A stretch of DNA of 64,000 nucleotides from Clostridiales bacterium (GCA_902363045.1 CABIYX010000004.1:81461-145460), one strand, 5' to 3'; positions 1-10,034 are shown, counted from the stretch's first letter. Notes: generated by a model not told the origin, from the letters alone. Numbers and translations are program-made.

Positions 1-777
1 CAGGCCCAGATAGTTCAGCGCCAGGGCCCGCAGGCGCTCCAGCTCCTCCAGCAGGGTATAGGTCTGATCGGTCTGGGCCAGCAGGGCCACGCTGTCGTTG
101 TACAGCACCGTCCGCACCACGCAGTCCAGGCTGGCGTACTTGTTCAAAAAGCCCTGCACGGAGAGGAGCAGCAGCTCGTCCCGCTGCTCTGCATCCTCCA
201 GACTGTCCACATCAAACAGAGCCACTGTCCAGGGCCCATCCGGCATCTGGATCTCATATCGGGCCGCCCGGTCCCCGATCTGCTCCGACCGGACCTGGCC
301 GTCCAGCAGCCGGGTATAAAACAACTCTCTCAGCACGGGGAGACTCTCCTCGTACCGGCGGCGCAGGCTCTCCATGTCCCGCCGCTCCGCCTGCTGCTGG
401 TCCAGCTGGTCCTTCAGCCGGAGGAGCACCCCGCTCATCTCCTGGGCGTTGATGGGCTTCATGATGTATTCCGACACGCCCATCCCCACCGCCTTGCGGG
501 CGTATTCAAAGTCATCAAAGCCGGAAAATACCACCGTCTTGGCGGCAGGCAGGACCCGTTTCAGACGCCGGCACAGCTCCAGGCCGTCCATGAAGGGCAT
601 CTTGATGTCGGTGAGCACCACATCCGGGCGGACCAGCTCGGCCAGCTCCAGGGCCTCCTCGCCGTTGTCCGCCTCCCCCGCCAGGGTGAAGCCCAGGCTG
701 TCCCAGTCGATCTTCCGGCTGATCCCGGCCCGGATCTCTTCCTCGTCGTCCACCAGCAGCACCCGATAGCACTCCAC
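1..777 (-). CDS. YesN-like response regulator, 3' part cut by window edge
   Basis: Cytoplasmic two-component response regulator; only the first 259 codons are inside the window. The N-terminus is a receiver domain: the acidic pair in LLVDDEEEIR, the phospho-acceptor Asp in LTDIKMPFMDG, the switch Ser in VVFSGFDDFEYA and the conserved Lys in YIMKPIN are all visible. About 130 residues of alpha-rich linker follow, as in YesN proteins, whose AraC-type HTH would lie beyond the edge. The start is a GTG preceded by AAGGGGG; no in-frame ATG fits. It follows the mgl genes on the same strand but is separated from them by a terminator and has its own promoter. Control of the mgl sugar transporter is an inference from position. 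No partner kinase is visible. Confidence 0.8.
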   Translation of the reverse strand, partial: MECYRVLLVDDEEEIRAGISRKIDWDSLGFTLAGEADNGEEALELAELVRPDVVLTDIKMPFMDGLELCRRLKRVLPAAKTVVFSGFDDFEYARKAVGMGVSEYIMKPINAQEMSGVLLRLKDQLDQQQAERRDMESLRRRYEESLPVLRELFYTRLLDGQVRSEQIGDRAARYEIQMPDGPWTVALFDVDSLEDAEQRDELLLLSVQGFLNKYASLDCVVRTVLYNDSVALLAQTDQTYTLLEELERLRALALNYLGL

Positions 778-891
778 GCCGTTCGCCCCCTTCCCCGGCC
801 CCGCTCCGGAGCCCGCCGGCTTCTCCGGTGCCGGAGAGACAGTCTCACGAGCCGGCGGCGCGCTCTTTTTCTCATGGCCGTTCTCCCGGCC

Positions 892-920
892 ATTATACCA
901 TATCCCGCTCCATCTTTCCA
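892..920 (-). promoter_or_regulatory. Promoter of the YesN-like regulator
   Basis: Minus-strand TATAAT with a TG one base upstream (extended -10), 17 nt from a weak -35 TGGAAA. It lies about 110 nt upstream of the regulator start and downstream of the mgl terminator, so the regulator can be expressed separately. Confidence 0.55.
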
Positions 921-944
921 GCATACTGCCCGTTTCTCCTTTCT

Positions 945-979
945 GGCACAAAGGGCGCGCCGCTTGTCACGGCGCGCCC
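945..979 (-). terminator. Terminator after mglC
   Basis: A perfect 10-bp GGGCGCGCCG stem with a 7-nt loop, followed on the minus strand by TTTGTG. It sits just past the mglC stop. The T-tract is short, so some read-through is possible. Confidence 0.65.
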
Positions 980-999
980 CAATCAAAAGTCCGATGCGA

Positions 1000-2070
1000 T
1001 TATTTCTTGACCAGATATTTGCGCATATCCAGGGCGCAGGCAAACAGGATAATGCCGCCCTTGACCAGATAGATCAGGTCCTGATTGACGCTGGCCATGT
1101 TCAGGCCCACGAAGATCAGGCGGAGCAGCAGCACGCCGATCACAATGCCGCGGATCTTGCCGATGCCGCCCACGAAGGAGACGCCGCCGATGACGCAGGC
1201 GGCGATGCCGTCCAGCTCGTAGTTCAGGCCGGTGTTGGCGGTGTTGGAGCCCACGCGGGCGCCCTCCACAAAGCCGGTCCAGCCGTACATGGCGCCGGCC
1301 AGGGCAAAGACCAGCACGGTGGTCATCAGCACGTTGACGCCGGACACCCGGGCGGCCTCCTCATTGGAGCCCAGAGCGAACATATTCTTGCCGAAGGTGG
1401 TCTTGTTCCAGATAAACCACATGACGGCCGCCAGCAGGATGGCGAACCACACATAGTTGGGGATGGGAGTGCTGGTGCCGTTTCCGGTGGGCACACTGAT
1501 GATGGAGCCCTTGATAAAGTCGCTGTAGCTCTTATCCAGACCGGAGATGGCCATGCCGCCGTTGTTGCCCATCTTGACGTACAGCAGCAGGCAGGAGTAC
1601 AGGATCAGCTGGGTGCCCAGGGTGACGATGAAGGGATGCAGCTTGAACTTGGCCACGAAGAAGCCGTTGAACACGCCCACCGCGGCGCCGATGCCCATGG
1701 CGATCAGGATGACCACGGGGATGGGCAGGGTGCCGATCTCAGGCCACATCTTGTTGGAGGTGGTGACCGCCTGGAGCAGGGACGCGGAGATACAGGCGGT
1801 CAGGCCCACGCAGCGGCCGGCGGACAGGTCGGTGCCGGTCAGCACGATACAGCCGGCGATCCCCAGGGCCAGGGGCAGATAGGCTGCCGTCTGGGAGAGG
1901 ATGTTGATGAGGGAACTTGGCCTGAGGAAGTTGGAGTTCTTAAACACCTGGATATAGATGACTGCAACGATCATCAAAATGTACAGGGCATTATCCAGCA
2001 GCAGATCAACTGCTTTTTTCGAGTCGAAGCTCTTGGCCTTTGCGGCCAACTCTTTGGATTCGTTGCTCAT
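1000..2070 (-). CDS. mglC: Galactose/methyl-galactoside ABC transporter permease
   Basis: Membrane permease of a CUT2-type sugar importer (BPD_transp_2 family), 356 aa. About eight to ten hydrophobic segments are visible. The family's LTGTDLSAG loop after the second segment and the EEAARVSGVNV cytoplasmic coupling loop are present. It begins 18 nt after mglA and has a GAGGAGG ribosome binding site. With MglA energizing and MglB delivering the sugar it forms the complete importer. Galactoside specificity is assigned from overall similarity to MglC; ribose or another monosaccharide is possible. Confidence 0.85.
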   Translation of the reverse strand: MSNESKELAAKAKSFDSKKAVDLLLDNALYILMIVAVIYIQVFKNSNFLRPSSLINILSQTAAYLPLALGIAGCIVLTGTDLSAGRCVGLTACISASLLQAVTTSNKMWPEIGTLPIPVVILIAMGIGAAVGVFNGFFVAKFKLHPFIVTLGTQLILYSCLLLYVKMGNNGGMAISGLDKSYSDFIKGSIISVPTGNGTSTPIPNYVWFAILLAAVMWFIWNKTTFGKNMFALGSNEEAARVSGVNVLMTTVLVFALAGAMYGWTGFVEGARVGSNTANTGLNYELDGIAACVIGGVSFVGGIGKIRGIVIGVLLLRLIFVGLNMASVNQDLIYLVKGGIILFACALDMRKYLVKK

Positions 2071-2088
2071 GGTTCTTTTCCTCCTCTT

Positions 2089-3588
2089 TTACACATACTT
2101 GGCCGCCAGGGTGAGGATCTCCTCCTGGCTGGTATTCTTGGCGTCCACCTCGCCGGCCACCTGGCCGCCGGACATAACGATAATCCGGTCACACACGCCC
2201 AGCAACTCAGGCATCTCGGAGGAGACCATGATGACTCCCTTGCCCTCGTTGGCCAGGTCGATGATCAGCTGGTAGATCTCATATTTCGCGCCCACGTCGA
2301 TGCCGCGGGTCGGCTCGTCCAGCAGCAGGACCTCCGGCTTGGTGAGCAGCCAGCGGCCGATGATGACCTTCTGCTGGTTGCCGCCGGACAGGGAGCGGAT
2401 TTGGGTCCTCTGCGTGGGGGTCTTGATGTGCATGGCCTGAATGGCCCACTCGGTCTTTTCCTTCATCTGCTTGTCGCTCAGGCAGATGCCGCCCATCAGA
2501 TAGTCTTTCAGGCTGGAGATCACCGTATTCTCCCGGATGTCCCGAATTCCGAAGATCCCGGTGGCCCGGCGCTCCTCAGTGAGCAGGGCGAAGCCATTTT
2601 TAATGGACTCCTTGGGGGTACGGTTCTGGATCTCCTTGCCGTGGAGGATGATGGTTCCGCCCTCCCGGGTCATGGCGCCGAACAGGTTCTCCAGCACCTC
2701 AGTGCGGCCGGAGCCGTCCAGTCCGGCGATGCCCAGCACCTCGCCCTTGCGCAGCTGGAAGGTAGCGTCCTTCAGGCGGGTGTACTTGCCGGCGATGTGC
2801 TGCACATCCAGGATCACGTCGCCGGGCTTGTTGGTCTTGGGCGGGAAGCGGTTGGTCAGTTCCCGGCCTACCATGAGCTTGATGATCTCCTCCATGGTCA
2901 GCTCCTTGGCCGGGCGGGTGGCCACCCACTGGCCGTCGCGCATGACCGTGATGTCATCGCTGATGCGGAGGATCTCGTCCATTTTATGGCTGATGTAGAT
3001 GATGCCGCAGCCCTTTTTCTTCAGCATATCGATGATGCGGAACAGATGCTCCACCTCAGTCTCGGTCAGTGAAGAGGTAGGCTCGTCAAAAACGATGATC
3101 TTGGAGTCATAGCTGACGGCCTTTGCGATCTCCACCATCTGCCGCTGGGAGACGGGCAGGGTGGACATGACCGCCTTGGGGTTGACGGACACCTCCAGGG
3201 TGTCGAAGATCTCGCGGGTGCGCTTGGCCATGATGCGCTCGCTGACCATGATGCCGCCCACCTTGGGGTAGCGTCCCAGCCACAGGTTGTCCTGCACGGT
3301 GCGGGTCAGGGCCTGGTTCAGCTCCTGATGGACCATGGCCACACCGTTTTCCAGGGCCTCCTTGGAGCTTTTGAAGTGGATCTCCTTGCCGTCCAGGGTG
3401 ATGGTGCCGGCATCCCGGTTATAGATCCCGAACAGGCACTTCATCAGGGTGGACTTGCCGGCGCCGTTCTCTCCCATCAGGGCGTGGACTGTGCCCGCCC
3501 GGACGGTGAGGTTGACGTTATCCAGGGCCTTGACGCCGGGGAACTCCTTGCTGATCCCCTTCATTTCCAGCAGAACTGGATGATCCAT
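2089..3588 (-). CDS. mglA: Galactose/methyl-galactoside ABC transporter ATP-binding protein
   Basis: Cytoplasmic ATPase of a CUT2 sugar importer, 499 aa, with two tandem ABC domains as usual for MglA/RbsA. Domain 1 has Walker A GENGAGKS, signature-region [15 protein letters not shown] and Walker [12 protein letters not shown]. Domain 2 has the degenerate P-loop [18 protein letters not shown] and [12 protein letters not shown]. It lies between the binding-protein and permease genes; a large stem-loop separates it from mglB, while mglC follows closely. Start ATG has a GGAGG site. Confidence 0.9.
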   Translation of the reverse strand: MDHPVLLEMKGISKEFPGVKALDNVNLTVRAGTVHALMGENGAGKSTLMKCLFGIYNRDAGTITLDGKEIHFKSSKEALENGVAMVHQELNQALTRTVQDNLWLGRYPKVGGIMVSERIMAKRTREIFDTLEVSVNPKAVMSTLPVSQRQMVEIAKAVSYDSKIIVFDEPTSSLTETEVEHLFRIIDMLKKKGCGIIYISHKMDEILRISDDITVMRDGQWVATRPAKELTMEEIIKLMVGRELTNRFPPKTNKPGDVILDVQHIAGKYTRLKDATFQLRKGEVLGIAGLDGSGRTEVLENLFGAMTREGGTIILHGKEIQNRTPKESIKNGFALLTEERRATGIFGIRDIRENTVISSLKDYLMGGICLSDKQMKEKTEWAIQAMHIKTPTQRTQIRSLSGGNQQKVIIGRWLLTKPEVLLLDEPTRGIDVGAKYEIYQLIIDLANEGKGVIMVSSEMPELLGVCDRIIVMSGGQVAGEVDAKNTSQEEILTLAAKYV

Positions 3589-3611
3589 GAATATTCCTCC
3601 TCTCTCCTCTG

Positions 3612-3668
3612 CGTGGAGCCGCTGCCTCTGCCTCTCCCATGAGATGGGGCAGAGGCAAAGGCTCCACG
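3612..3668 (-). promoter_or_regulatory. Intercistronic stem-loop between mglB and mglA
   Basis: Nested inverted repeat: a 9-bp outer stem (CGTGGAGCC with GGCTCCACG) and a 10-bp inner stem (TGCCTCTGCC with GGCAGAGGCA). No T-tract follows on the minus strand. Such structures after binding-protein genes usually stabilise the upstream mRNA or cause partial termination, giving excess binding protein; that role is inferred. Confidence 0.6.
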
Positions 3669-3749
3669 GATGGGAAGGGGGCTGCCCCGGAGGGCAGCCC
3701 CGCGTCCCGCTTTCTCACAGATCGGGGCGATCTGTTGGTACCGCGTTGC

Positions 3750-4895
3750 TTACTTGGTGTACATGGCGTAGGGGACCTGGATCTTGCTGGGGATGGTCTC
3801 GCCCTCTCCGTCCACCGCGAACTTATAGCTCTCGGTGTTGGCCATCAGGTCAGCGCCGTCCATGACATTCTTCACCAGGGTGGCGATGGTGGCGGCCATG
3901 GCGTCGCCGTCCTGCTTGACGGTTCCGGTCATGATGCCGTTGTCGATCTTCTCCACGGCGGAAGCCATGGCGTCCACGCCGTAGACGGGGATGACCTTGT
4001 CGCCGCCCTCCAGGTTCCAGCCGGCGGTCTGCAGAGCGGAGATCGCGCCCTCGGCCATGCTGTCGTTGTTGGCCAGGACCAGCTCGACCATGTTGTTGTT
4101 GCCCTCGTTGTACTGACCCAGGATGGTGTTCATGTAGTCAGCAGCGGCCTGAGCGGACCAGGCGCCGGTCTGGTCGACCAGGTACTTGGAGGCGTTGTTG
4201 GCGTCATAGAACTCCAGGGCGGGCTTGCCGGCGGCCTCCAGGACAGCGTCAGCGTCCTCCACGCCGAACTGGGTGCGGTAATCAGCCTCAGGGTTGCCCT
4301 CCTGGCCCTTGAACATAACATAGGAGATCTTGCCGTCGCCGTTCAGGTCCACGGTGTCGAAGTTCTCCACCAGGTACTCACCGGCGGCCTTGCCCTGCAT
4401 ATGGCCGGCCTCGGCGGGGTCGGTGCCCACGAAGGCGCTCTCCTCATAGCTCTCCAGCACGGAGACGTCGAAGTCGCGGTTGAAGAAAACCACGGGGATG
4501 CCGGCGGCCTTGGCGGCGTCCGCAATGTTCTGGGCGGCGTCGGGAGAGGCGTTCTCCACCACGTTCACCACCAGCAGGTTGTAGCCGTCGGAGATGGCGG
4601 TGTTGACCTGGTTCAGCTGCTCGCCCTGGTTGGTCTGGGCGTCGAAGTTCTGGTACTGAACGCCCAGCTCCTCCAGCTGCTTGTCCATCGCGGTGCGGAC
4701 GGTGGTGATGTAGGCGTCGGCAAAGTTGTAGTAGAACACGCCGACCTTCAGATCAGAGGTCTGAGAGGCGGAGGCGGAGGCGCCGGAGCCCGCAGACTGG
4801 GAAGCGCTTCCAGAGGTGGAGCCGGAGCCGCCGCAGCTGGCCAGCAGGCTGACCGTCATGGTGGCCGCGAGAATCAGAGCAAGTTTCTTCTTCAT
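3750..4895 (-). CDS. mglB: Galactose/glucose-type sugar-binding lipoprotein
   Basis: Extracytoplasmic solute-binding protein (Peripla_BP_4 family), about 381 aa, that would feed sugar to MglAC. It starts with a lipoprotein signal peptide ending in LLASCGG, followed by a Ser/Gly/Ala-rich tether. The periplasmic-binding fold is recognisable from VGVFYYNFADAYITT and PVVFFNRDFD. Two ATGs lie six bases apart; the inner one is chosen because the AGGAGG is 8 nt away, against 2 nt for the outer one. It is the first gene of the mgl operon. A TACAAT (minus strand) about 80 nt upstream may be its -10, but no convincing -35 is seen. Confidence 0.85.
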   Translation of the reverse strand: MKKKLALILAATMTVSLLASCGGSGSTSGSASQSAGSGASASASQTSDLKVGVFYYNFADAYITTVRTAMDKQLEELGVQYQNFDAQTNQGEQLNQVNTAISDGYNLLVVNVVENASPDAAQNIADAAKAAGIPVVFFNRDFDVSVLESYEESAFVGTDPAEAGHMQGKAAGEYLVENFDTVDLNGDGKISYVMFKGQEGNPEADYRTQFGVEDADAVLEAAGKPALEFYDANNASKYLVDQTGAWSAQAAADYMNTILGQYNEGNNNMVELVLANNDSMAEGAISALQTAGWNLEGGDKVIPVYGVDAMASAVEKIDNGIMTGTVKQDGDAMAATIATLVKNVMDGADLMANTESYKFAVDGEGETIPSKIQVPYAMYTK

Positions 4896-5171
4896 TTTCA
4901 TTCCTCCTGTTGTGGTACGGATCTGTACGAAACATTTCCTTCCTAAGCGGAGCCTTCCGCTTTTCGTCCCTTATTGTATCCCCCGCTTCTTGAAAAAACG
5001 ATAGAATTTTTTTGGTTCTTCTAGGAAAAAACTTGGATGCCCTTCGGACCCCTCCCTGTTTTTTTGTGGAAAAAAGCAAGAACCGGGCGGATGGCGGCGG
5101 GATCTGCCCGGCGGCTTCCAAAATATCTTCTTTCCGTTTCGATTTTTTATGCCACATTTTGTTAATCATGC

Positions 5172-5200
5172 TTGAACTTTTTGGAAGAATTGTGTATAAT
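5172..5200 (+). promoter_or_regulatory. Promoter of the surface-protein operon
   Basis: TTGAAC, 17-nt spacer, TATAAT. Transcription would start near 5207, leaving a leader of about 225 nt before the first gene. Confidence 0.7.
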
Positions 5201-5299
5201 GGAACCAAAGCTGGAAGGCTCTGCATGGCGGCCGCCATTGATGCGGACAGGATCCTCGGTTGACCGGCCGCACGGGCCGCTATTGTACCGTGTATCGTA

Positions 5300-5431
5300 T
5301 CTTTGTTCCCCATCCAGCGGAGGCGGGTAAACATAAATTGGTCTGCTAAGGGGGGATGCGCTTGCATCATTTGTATTCCCATGCCTGTGGAGACAGGTAA
5401 AGTATCCATTTTCCCAACAAACAAAAAAGGA
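5300..5431 (+). promoter_or_regulatory. Structured leader with a duplicated 70-nt module
   Basis: Two similar modules lie exactly 70 nt apart. Each has TTCCC, a short hairpin with a GGAG loop (CCAGC-GGAG-GCGGG and CCTGT-GGAG-ACAGG) and then GGTAAA, at 5306-5331 and 5376-5401. Between them is a perfect GATGC-GCTT-GCATC hairpin. This resembles a tandem cis-regulatory RNA, but I could not match it to a known riboswitch class. Confidence 0.45.
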
Positions 5432-7063
5432 ATGAAAAAAAGATGGTTGTCCCTGCTGATGGCAATATGCCTGATGGCGACCATGGTCCCCGCGGCGTTT
5501 GCGGCGGACGAGGAGAACGGGCGCCCGATCCCGGACGAGCTGCCCATCGTGTATGAGGAGGATGCAGTCACACCTGCGTCCGAGGCGCTTGCTGCTGAAT
5601 ATCCCGGTTCTGGCACTAAGGATGATCCGAAGGTTTATATCATCGACAGACCCGAGGTATTTGAAGATCTGATGCAGAGTTGTGCAGCATATAATAATGG
5701 CAGATACTATGATGTTAAACTGGCAATGGATTTGGATCTCAGCCAGTTTACTGCTCCGGCTGAATGGAAGGCCTATCTGACTTTCTTCATGGGCACCTTT
5801 GATGGCGGCGGCTTCACTATCAGCGGTATCCCGGAGAACTGCTTCCTGTTCTATCAGATCCACAACGCCGACATTGGTAACTTTACGCTGGATCTGGACA
5901 GCAAGGCCGGTACTCTGATGTACTATACCTTCCGCATCAATAAATCCACTGGCATCGAGTGGGGCACTGATAAACTGCATGATATTAACGTCGTGTCTAC
6001 TGATAAAGACGAGAAATCTGCGACTGTTCAGCTGGTTGGAAACGGTCAGGCTAACTATGCGCCCTTTATGTTCGCCGCTGGCCCTTACTTCACCATGGAT
6101 AGCTGCAACAACTATGCCAACATCGAGGGCGATACTTACGCGGCGGTATTTTCCGGCTACTATCCGCTGCCTGCCAAGGACTATCCGTTGGATAGCTACT
6201 TTAAGTTCATCGACTGTGAGAACCACGGCGATGTTACCCTCCGGTATGCCGGTCTGTTCTTCGGCAATCCCACTGGTCTCCGCGAAGATCGTCATATTAG
6301 CTTTGACGGTGTAAAGAATTATGGTGAAATTCGTGGATACGAGAGCGCACACTTCTTCTGCTCTGATGCCGGTTCTAAGGACTATTTCACCGGCAGCGGT
6401 TATTTCAGCGAGACAGAGAATATGCTGAAGTCGTTGAAGGTCCAAGTAGAAGTTGACGGTAACATCAAAAACGAAGATGCTATGGGTCTGACCTGTAAGG
6501 GTGCGGAAGAGGGATGTCTCAGAACGGATGCACATACCGGTAACTTGTTTGAAAAGCATGCAATCGATGGTCTGGAAGTTAAACTGACTGAGGATAAAAG
6601 CGCCTATCAAGTAGTAGTTCCCAGTGGTACACCTTCCAACTATAAATATGTTGTAAATGCGTATGCCTATGTTGCTCTGTTCCTTTATAGCAAGGATAAC
6701 GAAACCGGAACTGAGACATGGACACCTGACGGAACCACTCGTATCAATATGTCTGAAGAAGTGACGGCAGCAAATGATTATGTCACCATCGACTTGGAAA
6801 ATATTCCGCTTCGGGGCGGCGAAGTTCCTAGTTCTTGGGAAGAGTTTGATTCAGAACAATGCCTATACTTCTGCTATGATGAGGATAGTACTGACTACGG
6901 TTATTGGTTGAATTCTGGAATTGCTTATAGTGACACTCACCGTGTAAGCATCAATCGTAATCGGGAACCGGGCAGTGTAGAATGGAATGTCTATGTCTCT
7001 GTCTATGATGGTGATACCTTGGTTGATACCGCTGTCCTCAACCGTCAGGAGGTCACTCGATAA
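5432..7063 (+). CDS. Secreted beta-rich surface protein (GLUG/beta-helix-like)
   Basis: 543-aa exported protein of unknown function. It starts with a clear signal peptide (MKKRWLSLLMAICLMATMVPAAFA, given in part: KKRW charge, hydrophobic core, AFA cleavage). The mature part has repeats of the type seen in parallel beta-helix or GLUG proteins (GTFDGGGFTISGI, CNNYANIEGDTYAAVFSGYY, CENHGDVTLRYAGLFFG). No SLH, LPXTG or membrane anchor is visible. A longer in-frame ATG lies upstream, but this start places the signal peptide at the N-terminus. The next gene starts inside its stop codon (TAATG), so the two are translationally coupled and may work together at the cell surface. Confidence 0.7.
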   Translation: MKKRWLSLLMAICLMATMVPAAFAADEENGRPIPDELPIVYEEDAVTPASEALAAEYPGSGTKDDPKVYIIDRPEVFEDLMQSCAAYNNGRYYDVKLAMDLDLSQFTAPAEWKAYLTFFMGTFDGGGFTISGIPENCFLFYQIHNADIGNFTLDLDSKAGTLMYYTFRINKSTGIEWGTDKLHDINVVSTDKDEKSATVQLVGNGQANYAPFMFAAGPYFTMDSCNNYANIEGDTYAAVFSGYYPLPAKDYPLDSYFKFIDCENHGDVTLRYAGLFFGNPTGLREDRHISFDGVKNYGEIRGYESAHFFCSDAGSKDYFTGSGYFSETENMLKSLKVQVEVDGNIKNEDAMGLTCKGAEEGCLRTDAHTGNLFEKHAIDGLEVKLTEDKSAYQVVVPSGTPSNYKYVVNAYAYVALFLYSKDNETGTETWTPDGTTRINMSEEVTAANDYVTIDLENIPLRGGEVPSSWEEFDSEQCLYFCYDEDSTDYGYWLNSGIAYSDTHRVSINRNREPGSVEWNVYVSVYDGDTLVDTAVLNRQEVTR

Positions 7064-9655
7064 TGAAGAACCAAGTTTACCGTAGGCTTACCGCTGCGGC
7101 ATTGACGGTATTGATGTGCGTTTCCTCGGCACAGGCAATAAATAAATAATATCAATTCAAGGGGATATAACTTTGTGCTGGCTCCATTTGACGAGGTTAC
7201 GTACTATACCTTGAATGGTAAAAAGCAGATAACTTTGAAGTCTGGAACGTCTGTCAATACTGAGAACGCGAACTCCTTCGGTGACGTCTATGCAATGTTT
7301 GCAAACCCTACATTAGAAAATATTCCAATGTATGACACTGCCAAGGGTTCAGAGGAGCGAGGTTGCGTTTTTACTAACGAGAGTTCCTTTGCCATGATGA
7401 TTGCGGATACGGGGAATACTTCGCATGAACTTGAGGCGAAACTCGAGGTTGCGAATCGGTATGCCCAGATTGGTACATACAATGTATTCAAAACCGTTAC
7501 GCTGAAGTTGACAAATGGACTGTCTGTCGAAAATGGTGGCTTACTGCTCCAGAATACATTCGGCGGAAGTGTTACCAGTGCAGAGAAGCAGAAACTTGTG
7601 GTTCAGCTTGGTGCACCAGCTGAAGTAGGAGTGGATGGACGCCTGATCTTGGACGGCACAGATAATGTGGCTTCCAATATGGTGGGTTCTCCTCCCAGTG
7701 AGTTGATCGCCCCCGAAGGACAGAGCGCCATTATTGTCAATAACGGCGGACAGGTCGAGATTGCAAACTTCGAGGTCAAACGTTCTGCGGATGACAATTC
7801 CGAGGCTTCGCTGATCGAGGTAAATGACGGCGGCGAACTGATTTTCTTTGCCAGCGGCCTGATGCGCTTTGACGAAGAAACCGGTATGCCGGTGTATAAT
7901 GAGAATGGTAAAAATCCCGATGTCAAGGTCGATCTGGACAACGGCGCAAGCAGCAGTCCTGCGGTCAGTGTAGCCGACGGCGCTACCGTCACCGTTGAAG
8001 CTGGCGACTTCACCACCAGCGGCGACGGCGCGATCTTCGATCTGGCTGACGGCGCGACCCTCAATCTGGAGGGCGGCACCATCACCAGCGAGGGCGAGAC
8101 TCCTGCCATCACCGTGGGCAAGGGCGCAACTGTTGTGATCCCTGAGGATTCCAAGGCTGAGATCAAGAGCGAGGGCGGCAACGCTGCCATCGACTTGGCT
8201 CCCGGCGCAAGCGTCCAGCAGGGCGGCAACACCATTACCGTTGTTCCTGTCGAGGACGAGTCCGCTTCCAACTACGTGGACAACCACGGCAACATCGTGC
8301 TGGAAAGCGGCAGCGAGGACGGCAAGGTTGCTCCCAATACCGTCATCCAGCCGGACGGCACCGCGATCTCCGGCAAAGATAATCTTCCCACTGTGGATTC
8401 GGAGGGCAATGTGACCATCCCCGAAGGCGGCGCGACCGTCACGAACCCGGAGGGCGATAAGGTCGAAGTCGGCAGCGGTGCAGAGATCCCGTCCATCGTT
8501 ATTGGTGTGAAGGATGCAGATGGAAATGTGGAGACCTCCAAGAGCATCAAGTTGGGCGACGGTACTCTGACGCTGGAAACCGCTGTCTTTGACAGTGAGA
8601 TCGATCTTAAGGATTACACTTGCACCGTGAAGAGCGATGATGAGACTGTTGCGACAGCCGAACTTAAGGGCGGCAAGATCGTTGTAACGCCCGTCAGCAC
8701 TGGCACGGCTAACATCACCGCGACCTACACCAAGAATAGCGGCGCTGCGGAAGGCATTGCCCTGCTTGACGAGGGCGAAGCTACTCCTGATAACACTCTG
8801 ACCGCTACATTTACCGTCACTGTTGAGAAGGAGTCCTCCGGCGGCGGCAGCTCCGGCTCCTCCTCCGACCATGAGCGCACCTATGCCATCGTGACCGAGG
8901 ACGATGGGAACGGCTCCGTGACCGTCAGCGCGGACGAGGCCTCCGCCGGGACCCGCATCACCGTCACCGTGAAGCCTGACACGGGCTATGAGCTGGACGA
9001 GCTGACCGTCACCGACGCCAAGAACAAGGACCTGAAACTCACCAAGCGGTCCGAGAGCACCTACACCTTCCACATGGCGGACAGCAAGGTCACCGTGGAG
9101 GTCAGCTTCGCCAGAGACGGCGAAGCCGAAAAGCCCGGCTCCCTCTTTGATGACGTCTCTGCGAATGCCTACTACGCTGACGCGGTGAAGTGGGCCGTGG
9201 AGCAGGGCATCACCAGCGGCACCTCCGCCACCACCTTCAGCCCGGACATGAGCTGCACCCGTGCCCAGATCGTCACCTTCCTGTGGCGGGCCAACGGCTC
9301 CCCCAAGGCTGACGGGGCCAACCCCTTCACTGACGTGAGCGCTGACGCTTATTACTACGACGCGGTCCTGTGGGCCGTAAAGGAGGGGATCACCTCCGGC
9401 ACGACGGCTGCCACGTTCAGCCCGGACGCCACCGTCACCCGCGGCCAGACCGTCACCTTCCTGTACCGCGCGACCGGCGCTCCGGCTGTCACCGGCGGCA
9501 GCTTCGCCGACGTGGCCGCTGACACCTACTACGCCGGCGCCGTGGCCTGGGCCGTGAAGGAGGGCGTCACCTCCGGCACCAGCGCCACCACGTTCAGCCC
9601 GGATGCCCCCTGCACCCGCGGCCAGATCGTGACCTTCCTGTATCACGCACAGTAA
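7063..9655 (+). CDS. SLH-domain surface protein, frame interrupted after the signal peptide
   Basis: Cell-surface protein with three C-terminal SLH domains (motifs FDDVSANAYYADAVKWAVEQGITSGT, each with a TFSPD...TRAQIVTFL half; shown in part), which normally bind pyruvylated secondary wall polymer. ATG at 7063 has AGGAGG and encodes a signal peptide ending SSAQA, then runs into TAA at 7147 in an (AATA)3 tract. The body is open in another frame from 7142 to 9655; the first internal start is a GTG at 7175 preceded by AAGGGG. Removing one 4-nt unit joins both parts into an 862-aa protein. The body contains right-handed beta-helix-like Gly/Thr/Asp repeats, an Ig-like segment, a Ser/Gly linker and an InlB-type B-repeat before the SLH domains. 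Either phase variation or a pseudogene or sequence error. Confidence 0.7.
7137..7150 (+). repeat. (AATA)3 tract at the signal peptidase site
   Basis: Three AATA units plus AT, exactly where the signal peptide frame is lost. A change of one unit shifts the frame and restores the fusion of signal peptide and mature protein. Confidence 0.6.
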
Positions 9656-9992
9656 CCATTCGATCAACGGGAAGTCTGGGGGCTTCGGCCCCCGGCTTCT
9701 CCAAGCCCTCCGCCTGTGTGGGGAGGGTTTGGAGCAGTTCAGAAAAACAACAAATAATGAGCGGCTTTTCAGAAAGTCCGTAAAGGCCCAAAAAGGTCTT
9801 TGCGGGCTTTCTCTTTGCCGGGACAAAAGCTTTGTCTCAGGCGGGCCCGGGAGCGCCGGGGAGATCCCCTGATCCTGCGGGGGCTGTCTGTGGCCTGGAT
9901 TGAAATGAGTACTGCGTGCAAAACGTGCGGGGAATCGAAGGTCGCTCCCCCCCGCAGGGGGCGCAGGGGGAGCCGCCTCCGGCGGCCGGAAC
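9656..9992. other. Gene-free stretch with stem-loops after the SLH gene
   Basis: No convincing gene. A perfect GGGGGC-TTCG-GCCCCC stem-loop lies at 9678-9693, followed by T-poor sequence, and a second hairpin (AAAGGCCC with GGGCTTT, then CTCTTT) at 9782-9816 is the better terminator for the SLH operon. The rest shows nothing recognisable. Confidence 0.45.
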
Positions 9993-10034
9993 AAAAAAAA
10001 GAAAGACACGACGGAAGTCGTGTCTTTCTTTTTT
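9993..10034 (-). terminator. Terminator of tRNA-Gly
   Basis: Stem AAAGAAAGACACGAC with its complement around a 4-nt loop, ending in a run of T on the minus strand directly after the tRNA 3' end. Confidence 0.85.

Noticed and set aside
874..3072. 732-codon open frame antisense to mglA and mglC
   Set aside because: His/Gly/Asp/Gln-rich shadow of GC-rich genes on the other strand; no family motifs and no ribosome binding site.
5300..5431. c-di-GMP-I riboswitch upstream of the surface protein
   Set aside because: The conserved GCAAAGCC and tetraloop-receptor elements are missing; kept only as an unassigned structured leader.
7541..10009. 822-codon antisense frame over the SLH gene
   Set aside because: Shadow of the repeated SLH protein; Ala/Gly/Asp-rich without domains.
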